Shown here in pieces: positions 8,940 to 15,997 of a stretch of 34,161 bases of DNA. The DNA lies in the NCBI GenBank assembly GCA_024276015.1, contig JAJRXZ010000060.1:1-34161 (forward strand), written 5' to 3'. This DNA comes from Spirochaetota bacterium (GTDB lineage Bacteria > Spirochaetota > UBA4802 > UBA5550). Position numbers and translations under genes: made by a program. Below the pieces are notes generated by a model, which was given only the letters and a program-made list of their open reading frames with translations, did no database searches and was not told the origin of the DNA. Positions within the stretch are counted from its first letter, which is position 1. Every line of letters starts with the position of its first letter.

Positions 8940-8956
8940 GTAAAAAAATAGTACTT
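8940..8956 (+). repeat. 17-base exact repeat, copy 1
   Basis: GTAAAAAAATAGTACTT occurs here and again at 21507-21523. Both copies lie in spacers that also contain the fold-back repeat arm. It is AT-rich, so its meaning is uncertain. Confidence 0.5.
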
Positions 8957-9120
8957 CTACATATTGTTTCTTTCAAATAGTAAAGATTGTATATAAAAAT
9001 AGTAATTATTCAATTTAGGCATTTTTTATATAATATAATGAATAAATTTGCCAATTTTATCTGTTTTTTCAAAATGATAGATCTTTTTATAACAAAAAAA
9101 GGCGGCTAATCGAGCAAAAC

Positions 9121-9207
9121 AGGAGGTTCTGCGTGAAACTATGGTAATTCAGGAGGAATTATCCATAGATGGGGGATAAAGATTATTTATTCGTTAATAT
9201 AATGTAG
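9121..9207 (+). promoter_or_regulatory. Candidate leader region: two strong Shine-Dalgarno sites, tiny ORFs and a stem-loop
   Basis: AGGAGG at 9121-9126 is followed after six bases by a five-codon frame (GTG at 9133; fMet-Lys-Leu-Trp-stop, 9133-9147). A second AGGAGG (9151-9156) lies 12 bases before an ATG at 9169 opening a 12-residue frame that ends at 9207. Between them CTATGGTAATTC (9139-9150) pairs with 9156-9168 with one bulged base, leaving AGGAG in a five-base loop. Such layouts occur in translated leaders, but decayed gene remains or chance are possible. It lies about 665 bases upstream of the chemotaxis operon and in divergent orientation to paaK. Confidence 0.3.
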
Positions 9208-9282
9208 AAAAAACGGGTAAAATTCGCCTAACTTGAGTAGTTATATTAAATAATAAAATTTTTATAAAGTGAACAATTAAGC

Positions 9283-9311
9283 TTGACAGCGACATGTAAT
9301 TAAAGTACTTT
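9283..9311 (+). promoter_or_regulatory. Candidate sigma-70-type promoter reading into the fold-back element
   Basis: TTGACA (9283-9288), 17-base spacer, TACTTT (9306-9311). The -35 box is perfect and the -10 box moderate. Transcription from here would run through the fold-back repeat (9426-9750) toward cheW, so it could make a structured RNA or a long leader. No transcript evidence is available. Confidence 0.4.
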
Positions 9312-9425
9312 AGAAGTATCGATATTTCTTAGTTGCAAGCGGACTTCTCGGGAATAAGGAAAGGCCGGATAATTAGTTATAGTAGATATTCAACCTGATC
9401 TCTCATATATGCAGAATGGACTTCT

Positions 9426-9750
9426 GAGGGCTGGCGGGAACATCATTTCTCTTTCCAGACAGTAAATCCTCTGCAAAAAGAAGCGAAAAGTCGAGGCCGA
9501 TTTTTTAACATCCATGTCAAAATCGGCATTACCGGCATCCTGCCGGCAAAACTGTTTGAGCCCGAAATGAAGAGCAAGTTCTGCGCTGAACAGGATGTTC
9601 AAGTGCCGCGGTGTGCACGGATGCACATGAACTGCGGCCAGGCTTTTGAGCTTTTTTGCAGAGGAAACGGGGATAAATCTCATCTCTGGAGACAAATTTT
9701 CTCCTCTGATAGATATGAATTATTTTATTACTTAGTTCCCGCCAGCCCTC
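9426..9750. mobile_element. Fold-back (MITE-like) repeat element, ~325 bp
   Basis: The ends are a perfect 16-bp inverted repeat, GAGGGCTGGCGGGAAC (9426-9441) and its complement (9735-9750). A second perfect inner pair is TCCTCTGCAAAAA (9467-9479) against 9653-9665, in the same nested order. The middle contains several small stem-loops (for example GCCGATTTT/AAAATCGGC, CCGGC/GCCGG, GAACA/TGTTC, TGTGCA/TGCACA). It is visibly richer in G+C than the surrounding spacer. The outer 48 bases of the left arm recur inverted at 21437-21484 with 44/48 identity, showing that this is a dispersed family. No convincing gene lies inside, so a non-autonomous element or structured RNA is the best reading. Confidence 0.6.
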
Positions 9751-9809
9751 TTCTCAATCCTCACGGAAGTCTTTTTTCAAATTTTTTTATTGATAAATTA
9801 TCTGAAATG

Positions 9810-9838
9810 TTGTCATATAACTTAATTAGGTATATAAT
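9810..9838 (+). promoter_or_regulatory. Near-consensus sigma-70 promoter of the chemotaxis operon
   Basis: TTGTCA (9810-9815), 17-base spacer, perfect TATAAT (9833-9838), about 33 bases before the ATG of the first cheW, implying a short leader. This is the strongest promoter match in the window. It does not look like a sigma-28 or sigma-54 flagellar promoter, so the operon is probably expressed by the housekeeping sigma factor. Confidence 0.65.
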
Positions 9839-9871
9839 TAGAGTATGTAATTTTAATTTAGGAATATATAT

Positions 9872-10396
9872 ATGGAAGATGAAAAGTCACAAAAGCAGAT
9901 GAAACAGTATTTGACCTTCAGGCTGGGGAATGAATTCTATGGAATAGAGGTGGATTATGTAAAGGAGGTTTTTGATTATACTTACATAACCAAAGTTCCA
10001 AAAACACCCGGTTATATTTCCGGAATAATAAACCTCAGAGGTGAAGTTGTACCTGTCATTGATCTTTCTTCCCTGTTTTATAAGAGATCCAATGAAGTAA
10101 CAAAATTTACATGCATAGTTATTATCGATATGGGTAATGAGAAAGAATCTTTTTTAATAGGAGTATTAATTGATGCTGTAAACGCTGTTATTGACATGGA
10201 TTCGGAGTTAATTGAAGCGGCCCCTGATTTCGGTATTAAAATCAGAAGTGATTATGTTTCAGGTGTAGGTAAAAGTGACGGGAGGTTTATTATACTGCTG
10301 GATATTTTCAGAGTGCTGGATGTAAAAGAGCTTTCGGATTTTGAGAAGAGAAACGAGACAGGCCCTGCGATTTTATATGCAGATGAAAACAAATAA
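9872..10396 (+). CDS. cheW: Chemotaxis coupling protein CheW (first copy)
   Basis: A cytoplasmic adaptor that links chemoreceptors to the kinase CheA within the signalling array. The 174 residues comprise one CheW SH3-like domain: QYLTFRLGNEFYGIEVDYVKEV (about 11-32), the conserved GIINLRGEVVPVIDL segment (about 51-65), and VSGVGKSDGRFIILLDI near the end. A 15-20 residue polar C-terminal tail follows. It is the first gene of the operon, directly downstream of a near-consensus promoter, and 15 bases ahead of a second cheW. The two copies are clearly divergent and could couple different receptor classes or occupy different ring positions in the array. Confidence 0.93.
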   Translation: MEDEKSQKQMKQYLTFRLGNEFYGIEVDYVKEVFDYTYITKVPKTPGYISGIINLRGEVVPVIDLSSLFYKRSNEVTKFTCIVIIDMGNEKESFLIGVLIDAVNAVIDMDSELIEAAPDFGIKIRSDYVSGVGKSDGRFIILLDIFRVLDVKELSDFEKRNETGPAILYADENK

Positions 10397-10411
10397 ATTT
10401 GGAGTAATATT

Positions 10412-10906
10412 ATGACCGATATAGATAATGTTACCATGGAAACGGATTTGAAAACAGATCAATATGTTTCATTCAATATCGGGTCCGAAATATACGGTAT
10501 TGAAGTGATGAAGGTACAGGAAGTTCTTGGAAATGTTAAAGTAACATCCGTTCCGAAAACAATGCCTTTTATGAAAGGGGTTTATGATTTAAGAAATACG
10601 ATTATTCCTATCATTGATATGAGATTGAAATTTAATCTTGAAGAAAAGGACTATGACAGGGATACTGTCACAATAATCACGGAAATTCATGGAGTTTTAA
10701 TAGGCCTCACTGTGGATTCGGTTTCTGATGTTATCAATATGCCCATAACAAGTATTCAGAATACTCCGCATTTCAGCTCTGAGATTGACAGTGACTTTAT
10801 TAAAGGTATTGGTAAACATGATGGAAAAATAATTATAATTCTTGAGGTGGATAAAATATTTAGAAGCGAGGAACTTGAACTTATGAAGCAGAAAGAAAGC
10901 GCCTGA
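10412..10906 (+). CDS. cheW: Chemotaxis coupling protein CheW (second copy)
   Basis: A second single-domain CheW of 164 residues with the canonical pattern: QYVSFNIGSEIYGIEVMKVQEV (about 14-35), MKGVYDLRNTIIPIIDMRL (about 53-71; Asn replaces the glycine of the usual LRG motif), and IKGIGKHDGKIIIILEVDKIF at the end. A well-placed GGAG precedes the ATG. It differs from the first CheW throughout, so the pair looks like an old duplication, not a recent tandem copy. It is followed by an 88-base gap to cheY. Role as in CheW family: receptor-CheA coupling. Confidence 0.93.
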   Translation: MTDIDNVTMETDLKTDQYVSFNIGSEIYGIEVMKVQEVLGNVKVTSVPKTMPFMKGVYDLRNTIIPIIDMRLKFNLEEKDYDRDTVTIITEIHGVLIGLTVDSVSDVINMPITSIQNTPHFSSEIDSDFIKGIGKHDGKIIIILEVDKIFRSEELELMKQKESA

Positions 10907-10994
10907 TATGACACATAACAGACTGATGATCTGTGAACATAAATACTAATATACTGATGCAGAAAAAATAATTGTTATTTAAGGAGAGATATTT

Positions 10995-11369
10995 ATGGCA
11001 AAGACGGTATTAGTGATTGATGATGCAACCGCGATACGCCAGGTTGTTGAACTGGCTTTAAAGGACGCCGGATATGACGTAATACAAGCCTGTGACGGGA
11101 AAGACGCTTTAAGCAAACTGGACGGTACAAAAATTGATCTTATTATATGCGACGTTAATATGCCCAATATGAACGGTATTGAATTCCTCGAAGCTGTAAA
11201 AAATGATGATGTCTATTCGTCATATAAATACACATCAATTATAATGTTGACTACCGAAGCCGGTGAAGATATGAAAGCAAAAGGAAAAGAATTGGGAGCA
11301 AAAGCATGGCTCATTAAACCCTTTAAACCGGAAGAACTTATTGAATCGGTTGAGAAGCTGGTTTCTTAA
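10995..11369 (+). CDS. cheY: Chemotaxis response regulator CheY
   Basis: A stand-alone receiver domain of 124 residues that carries the phosphoryl signal from CheA to the flagellar switch or another motility output. Acidic pair Asp9-Asp10 (VIDDATAIRQ), phospho-acceptor Asp ~54 (ICDVNMPNMNG), Thr ~86-87 (MLTTEAG) and Lys ~109 (IKPFKP) are all present. There is no output domain. A strong GGAGA site precedes the ATG. Its place between cheW and parA in the operon supports a chemotaxis role. No phosphatase gene (cheC, cheX or cheZ) is recognisable in the cluster. Confidence 0.93.
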   Translation: MAKTVLVIDDATAIRQVVELALKDAGYDVIQACDGKDALSKLDGTKIDLIICDVNMPNMNGIEFLEAVKNDDVYSSYKYTSIIMLTTEAGEDMKAKGKELGAKAWLIKPFKPEELIESVEKLVS

Positions 11370-11412
11370 TTGGCTTTTTATTGTATGTAAGAGGTAAAGA
11401 GGTTTCTTTAGT

Positions 11413-12180
11413 ATGAGAATGATCGCAGTATCCAATCATAAGGGCGGAGTAGGGAAAACAACAACAACAATTAATCTCGGAGCCGGACTGGCCCGGTTGG
11501 ACAAGAAAGTATTGCTTGTTGATCTTGACCCTCAGGCGCATTTAACATATTCATTCGGCATACAGGCTCACGATCTTGAAAAAACGGTCTTTGATTTGTT
11601 AATGGGGAAATTGGATTATAATGACGTTATAATTAAGAAAGACGGTTTAAGCATTATTCCTTCGTCGCTGGATCTTTCGGGAGATTATAAAAAAAAACTG
11701 ATGTCAATGGATCGAAGAGAATACCTTCTGAAAGAAAGATTAAATAGTATAAATGGCTATGATTTTGTTTTATTTGATTGCCCCCCTGCTTTGGGAATTT
11801 TTACCTTAAATGCTCTTACAACCGTTAAGGAGATCTTTATTCCGTTACAAACGGAATTCCTTGCTCTTCAGGGTATGAGTAAACTTCTTAAATGGGTTAA
11901 TATTGTCCAAAAAAAATACAATAAAGATCTTCAGATAACAGGCATTATTGCCACCCGTTATAACCACAGGAAGCGTTTAAATAAAGAGATCCTTGAAAAA
12001 GTTGAAAAGTATTTTCAGGATAAGCTTTTCCATATACGGATAAGGGAAAATATTGCAATTGCCGAAGCTCCGAGTTTCGGGCAGACGATTTTTGAATATA
12101 GCCCCCACTGTAATGGAGCTGTTGATTATTTGAATTTAAGCAAAGAAGTTATTGAGAAAGGAGATAAAAATGTCGCCTAA
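11413..12180 (+). CDS. ParA/MinD-type ATPase of a chemotaxis cluster (ParC/PpfA-like)
   Basis: A 255-residue deviant Walker-A ATPase. The P-loop [14 protein letters not shown] (about 10-23), Walker A' region VLLVDLDPQAHLTYSFG (about 34-50) and switch FVLFDCPPALG (about 119-129) are intact. ParA proteins encoded in chemotaxis operons (ParC in Vibrio and Pseudomonas, PpfA in Rhodobacter) position receptor arrays or help segregate them at division; location in this operon suggests the same task. It is clearly different from the Soj-type parA at 27835-28596, which has a parB partner. The last 11 bases overlap the start of the STAS gene, implying translational coupling. A GAGG site precedes the ATG. 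Confidence 0.85.
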   Translation: MRMIAVSNHKGGVGKTTTTINLGAGLARLDKKVLLVDLDPQAHLTYSFGIQAHDLEKTVFDLLMGKLDYNDVIIKKDGLSIIPSSLDLSGDYKKKLMSMDRREYLLKERLNSINGYDFVLFDCPPALGIFTLNALTTVKEIFIPLQTEFLALQGMSKLLKWVNIVQKKYNKDLQITGIIATRYNHRKRLNKEILEKVEKYFQDKLFHIRIRENIAIAEAPSFGQTIFEYSPHCNGAVDYLNLSKEVIEKGDKNVA

Positions 12181-12697
12181 GGAAAGACTCGGTTCGGATC
12201 CTTTCGATTTTCTGAATAAAAAAAATGAAGATGATGAAGAAGCACTAAAAGAACCGGAACTTCAGCAGGAGATCCGGTCTGTTAATGGAGACAATAAAAG
12301 AGATGAAGGTTTAAAAGAAGATAAAGAGCCGGACAAAAAGACGGATAAAGACAGTAAGAAAAGGAAAGACAAGAATAGATCGGCTTCTGATGAATGGCTG
12401 GAATCGGAAAGTGTAAAAGTAAAAGTCAATGAAAAAGGCTCTGCAAAAAATATTGTAATCTCCGGAGATTTGACAGTATATTCTGTAGATTTTATAAAGA
12501 GAATTCTTACTGATGCAGGGTTCGGCAGGGCCGATTTTGAAATTGATCTTTCAGGCATAGATAAAATTGATACTGCCGGCTTCCAACTGCTCTTTCTCAT
12601 CGCCAAGGAAAGCGCTGTTGTGGAAGGAAAGTTGAACTTTATTAACCCTTCGGAAGAAGTTAAAAGAATTTTTGATCTTTACGGCGAAAAAATTTAA
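12170..12697 (+). CDS. STAS-domain protein with long charged N-terminal tail
   Basis: A 175-residue protein in two parts. Residues 1-~80 are highly charged and low in complexity (runs of Lys, Asp, Glu), probably disordered. Residues ~82-175 form a STAS domain of the anti-sigma-antagonist/MlaB type: NIVISGDLTVYSVDFIKRIL, DLSGIDKIDTAGFQLLFLIA, and a C-terminal helix. The usual phosphorylatable serine position in the 'D-S/T-aG' motif is threonine here (IDTAG). The ATG at 12170 with AAAGGAG upstream was preferred to a TTG at 12152. Overlapping parA and lying just before cheA, it may regulate or scaffold the array; STAS proteins recur in chemotaxis operons, but the mechanism here is unknown. Confidence 0.8.
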   Translation: MSPKERLGSDPFDFLNKKNEDDEEALKEPELQQEIRSVNGDNKRDEGLKEDKEPDKKTDKDSKKRKDKNRSASDEWLESESVKVKVNEKGSAKNIVISGDLTVYSVDFIKRILTDAGFGRADFEIDLSGIDKIDTAGFQLLFLIAKESAVVEGKLNFINPSEEVKRIFDLYGEKI

Positions 12698-12712
12698 ACC
12701 GGGAGTTTATGT

Positions 12713-14860
12713 ATGAGTACAGGTAGCGGATTTAATTTTCATGAGGCTGTTAATACATTTTTCATTGAGTGCAGGGAGATCCTTCAAAGAATGGAGAATG
12801 ATCTGATAGAACTGGAGAAGGGGCAGCAGGATGATGAGTTGCTCAATTCCATTTTCAGAGGGGCGCATACGATCAAAGGTTCGTCGGGAATGTTCGGCTT
12901 TGAGGATATTGAAAGTTTTACACATATTATGGAAAGCCTTCTTGATGATCTGAGGAAGGGTGAAATTTCGATCGATTCCGATATGATTACCTTACTTCTT
13001 CAATGTAATGACTTTATCGGCGCAATGTTTGATTTTTTTGAAAATAACGAAAATGAAACCCTGAATGATGAATTAACAAAAAAAAGCGGGGAGCTTCTTG
13101 AAAAGCTGAAACAGTATTTCCCTTCAAAAGATAAAAAGGATCCCAAGCGGGTAATAAATCATTGCTGGCATATATCTCTTCGCTTCGGAAAGGATGTGTA
13201 CAGGAATGGGCTGGATCCCCAGTCATTTATCAGTTATCTCAATAAGATCGGTGAAATTATAAATATTACCGTTGTTTCGGAATCAATACCTTCACTGAGC
13301 AAAATTGATCCCATTGATTGTTTTCTCGGTTTTGAAATTGATCTGAAGGCGGATGTAACTAAAGAGAAGATCGAAGATGTTTTTGAATTTGTTAAAGACG
13401 ATTGCAGTATACGGATATTACCTCCGAAAACTAACATTATTGAATACGTTAAGCTTATCAACGACTTGCCGGAAGAACCGGTCAGAATCGGAGACATATT
13501 AAAGAGGATAGGTTCTCTCACAGAGGCCGAACTTAATGAAGCCTTAAGTTTCCAGATGGATGCGGTCCCAGACGAGGATGAAGAGCAAAGGATCAAACCC
13601 ATCGGCGAGATAATTGTAGAGAAAAATATGGTTCAAAAGTCCGTTGTTGACGCGGCGCTGCAAAAACAGGAAACAATTAAACAGGTAAGTGACAGAAATA
13701 AAAAGACTATCAGGGTTGATGCGGATAAACTTGATAAACTTATAAATCTTGTGGGTGAGCTTGTCATCAACAGCGCGAATGTAAGCAGGCTTGTTGAGGG
13801 CGCAAATAATGTTGATCTGGCCGAATCCGTATCCGAAATGTCGCGTTTAATTGAGGATATCAGAGACAGTACCATGAATGTAAGAATGATCCAGATTGGA
13901 GAAACATTCAGAAAGTATGAAAGAGTGGTTCGTGATCTTTCAAGAGAACGGAATAAAGAGATTCGACTTGAGATCAGCGGGGGTGAAACCGAGCTGGATA
14001 AAACGCTTATTGAAAAGATCTCCGACCCTCTTACTCATCTTGTAAGAAATGCAATCGATCATGGCATTGACAGTGCAGAGGAGAGGGTGGCTAAGGGTAA
14101 AAGTCCGGAAGGGCTTGTGAGACTGAATGCATATCATGAAACAGGAAGTATTGTAATTGAAATTACAGACGACGGAAACGGTCTTGACCGGGATAAGATA
14201 TATGCCAAGGCTGTTGAGAAGGGATATATTCAGGCCGGAGAGGAGATCTCGGATAATGATTTATTCCAATTGATCTTTGAACCGGGCTTTTCAACTGCTG
14301 AAAAGATTACAAATATATCGGGCCGCGGTGTGGGAATGGATGTAGTAAGAAGAAATATTGAATCTCTCAGAGGCACGGTTGTTTTAAAGAGCGAGAAAGG
14401 GAAGGGCACTTCAGTGAAAATTCATCTGCCTTTGACTCTTGCAATAATTGACGGCTTCCTTGTGCAGGTAGGAGAAGATTCATATGTGCTCCCTCTCGAT
14501 ATGGTAATTGAGTGCAATGAGATAAGCAAAGAAGACTTGAAAGGGAAAGACGGAGGCAACTTTATAAATATACGAGGCGAAGTTCTTCCCTTTATGCGTT
14601 TAAGAGATTATTTTGAAGAGAAAAGCGGCGATCCGGCAAGAGAAAATATCGTTATTGTTGAGTATGCTCAGAAAAAGGCCGGCTTTGTCGTTGATAAACC
14701 TCATGGGGAGTTTCAAACAGTCGTTAAACCTCTTGGGAAAATATTCAGCTCTCTTAAATGGGCAAGCGGTTCGACTATACTTGGGAACGGAAAGGTTGCA
14801 TTAATTCTTGATATTCCGCGGCTAATTCAGGATGTGCGGAACAGCGAATCGAGAGTATAA
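12713..14860 (+). CDS. cheA: Chemotaxis histidine kinase CheA
   Basis: The sensor kinase of the chemosensory array, which autophosphorylates and passes phosphate to CheY and CheB. Of 715 residues: Hpt domain ~8-110 with phospho-accepting His52 in HTIKGSSG; a P2-like region ~148-240 (WHISLRFGKDVYRNGLDP); a segment ~258-322 with two IGDIL/IGEII-type helical repeats resembling the MshEN/GspE N-terminal module; dimerisation helices ~332-410; ATPase domain with N-box HLVRNAIDHGI (442-452), DDGNGLD (486-492) and GRGVGMDVV (538-546); and a C-terminal CheW-like domain ~575-715. All catalytic motifs are intact. GGGAG precedes the ATG, 15 bases after the STAS gene. The inserted ~258-322 module is the unusual part. 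Confidence 0.93.
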   Translation: MSTGSGFNFHEAVNTFFIECREILQRMENDLIELEKGQQDDELLNSIFRGAHTIKGSSGMFGFEDIESFTHIMESLLDDLRKGEISIDSDMITLLLQCNDFIGAMFDFFENNENETLNDELTKKSGELLEKLKQYFPSKDKKDPKRVINHCWHISLRFGKDVYRNGLDPQSFISYLNKIGEIINITVVSESIPSLSKIDPIDCFLGFEIDLKADVTKEKIEDVFEFVKDDCSIRILPPKTNIIEYVKLINDLPEEPVRIGDILKRIGSLTEAELNEALSFQMDAVPDEDEEQRIKPIGEIIVEKNMVQKSVVDAALQKQETIKQVSDRNKKTIRVDADKLDKLINLVGELVINSANVSRLVEGANNVDLAESVSEMSRLIEDIRDSTMNVRMIQIGETFRKYERVVRDLSRERNKEIRLEISGGETELDKTLIEKISDPLTHLVRNAIDHGIDSAEERVAKGKSPEGLVRLNAYHETGSIVIEITDDGNGLDRDKIYAKAVEKGYIQAGEEISDNDLFQLIFEPGFSTAEKITNISGRGVGMDVVRRNIESLRGTVVLKSEKGKGTSVKIHLPLTLAIIDGFLVQVGEDSYVLPLDMVIECNEISKEDLKGKDGGNFINIRGEVLPFMRLRDYFEEKSGDPARENIVIVEYAQKKAGFVVDKPHGEFQTVVKPLGKIFSSLKWASGSTILGNGKVALILDIPRLIQDVRNSESRV

Positions 14861-14893
14861 CGTTTATTTAGAGATAACTGATTGCAGCGGATC

Positions 14894-15973
14894 ATGAGTA
14901 AAATAAAAACCCTTATTGTTGACGATTCTGCTTCCGTAAGAAAAATATTAAGCGAAATTCTCGGATCTGACAAAAGTATAGAGGTGCTTGGAGCAACCTC
15001 GGACCCGATTCTTGCTATGAATTATCTGCAGAAGGAATGGCCCGATGTTATTATTACGGATATAGAGATGCCCAGAAAGGACGGCATTACCTTTATCAAA
15101 GAGATAATGAAAGAGCGCCCAACTCCCTTTGTAATATGTTCATCAGTTGATGAAAACAGAATAATGACGGCAATGAACGCAATGTCCCTGGGAGTGATAG
15201 AGATCATTTCAAAACCTAAGATCAGCGTAACCGATTTTCTGCAGGAATCGGCTATGGCAATAATCGATGCCGTAAAGTCTGCAGCCGCTGCTGATATGAA
15301 AAAAATGAAATTAAAGCCTTTGCCGCAGATGAAAGTCGAACCGAAATATAATGCCGATGTTATATTATCGCCTGTTACGCAAACTGTCAGAAAACAGATT
15401 GATACTGAAAAAATTGTTGCTATTGGCGCTTCTGCAGGAGGGACTCAGGCCATTGAAGCAATACTGAAAGCATTGCCAAAAGATTCGCCAGGGATCGTTA
15501 TTGTACAGCACATGCCGGAAAAATTTACCGGGGCATTTTCGGAACGGCTCGATCGAATTTGTGATATCAATGTTAAAGAAGCAGAACACGGCGATCCGGT
15601 GAAAGAAGGCTTTGCCCTTGTTGCTCCCGGAAATAAACATATGATAATTAATCGTAAGAATAAAAGTTATTATGTAACAATTAAGGATGGGCCTCTTGTA
15701 AGCAGACACAGGCCCGCGGTGGATGTTCTTTTCAGGTCTATTGCTAAAAATGCGGGGAAAAATGCTCTCGGAATAATATTAACCGGAATGGGCGATGATG
15801 GAGCAGCCGGTATGGTTGAGATGAAAAAAACAGGTACAAAAACCATTGCTCAGGATGAAAAAACGTCCGTTGTATTTGGTATGCCCGGAGAAGCGATCAA
15901 TAGAGGAGGCGCAGATAAGGTGCTTCCTCTCTATAGTATTCCCAAAGAAATAATGATGTTCCATAGCAGTTAA
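14894..15973 (+). CDS. cheB: Chemotaxis protein-glutamate methylesterase CheB
   Basis: Removes methyl groups from receptor glutamates (and deamidates glutamines) for adaptation; activated by phosphorylation from CheA. The 359-residue protein has an N-terminal receiver domain (acidic pair Asp10-Asp11, phospho-acceptor Asp56 in IITDIEMPRKDG) and a C-terminal esterase domain with the catalytic triad Ser180 (GASAGG), His206 (VQHMP) and Asp301 or 302 (GMGDDGAAG). I chose the ATG at 14894; a TTG four codons upstream is less likely. The partner methyltransferase CheR is not in the window, so it must be encoded elsewhere if adaptation by methylation operates. It follows cheA by 33 bases. Confidence 0.93.
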   Translation: MSKIKTLIVDDSASVRKILSEILGSDKSIEVLGATSDPILAMNYLQKEWPDVIITDIEMPRKDGITFIKEIMKERPTPFVICSSVDENRIMTAMNAMSLGVIEIISKPKISVTDFLQESAMAIIDAVKSAAAADMKKMKLKPLPQMKVEPKYNADVILSPVTQTVRKQIDTEKIVAIGASAGGTQAIEAILKALPKDSPGIVIVQHMPEKFTGAFSERLDRICDINVKEAEHGDPVKEGFALVAPGNKHMIINRKNKSYYVTIKDGPLVSRHRPAVDVLFRSIAKNAGKNALGIILTGMGDDGAAGMVEMKKTGTKTIAQDEKTSVVFGMPGEAINRGGADKVLPLYSIPKEIMMFHSS

Positions 15974-15997
15974 ATTTATAATAGAGGAGTGAACAGA

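Noticed and set aside
8827-9425. Possible riboswitch or classical small RNA upstream of paaK or cheW
   Set aside because: I compared the visible stem-loops with c-di-GMP, SAM and cobalamin riboswitch cores from memory and saw no match; only the leader-like stem is reported.
9390-9695. Open frame of 101 codons on the minus strand inside the fold-back element
   Set aside because: The sequence is explained by inverted repeats; no ribosome binding site, family motif or codon pattern like the neighbours.
9567-9902. Open frame of 111 codons on the plus strand across the fold-back element and into cheW
   Set aside because: It runs through inverted repeats and the cheW promoter, has no ribosome binding site and no recognisable domain; cheW at 9872 has a better case.
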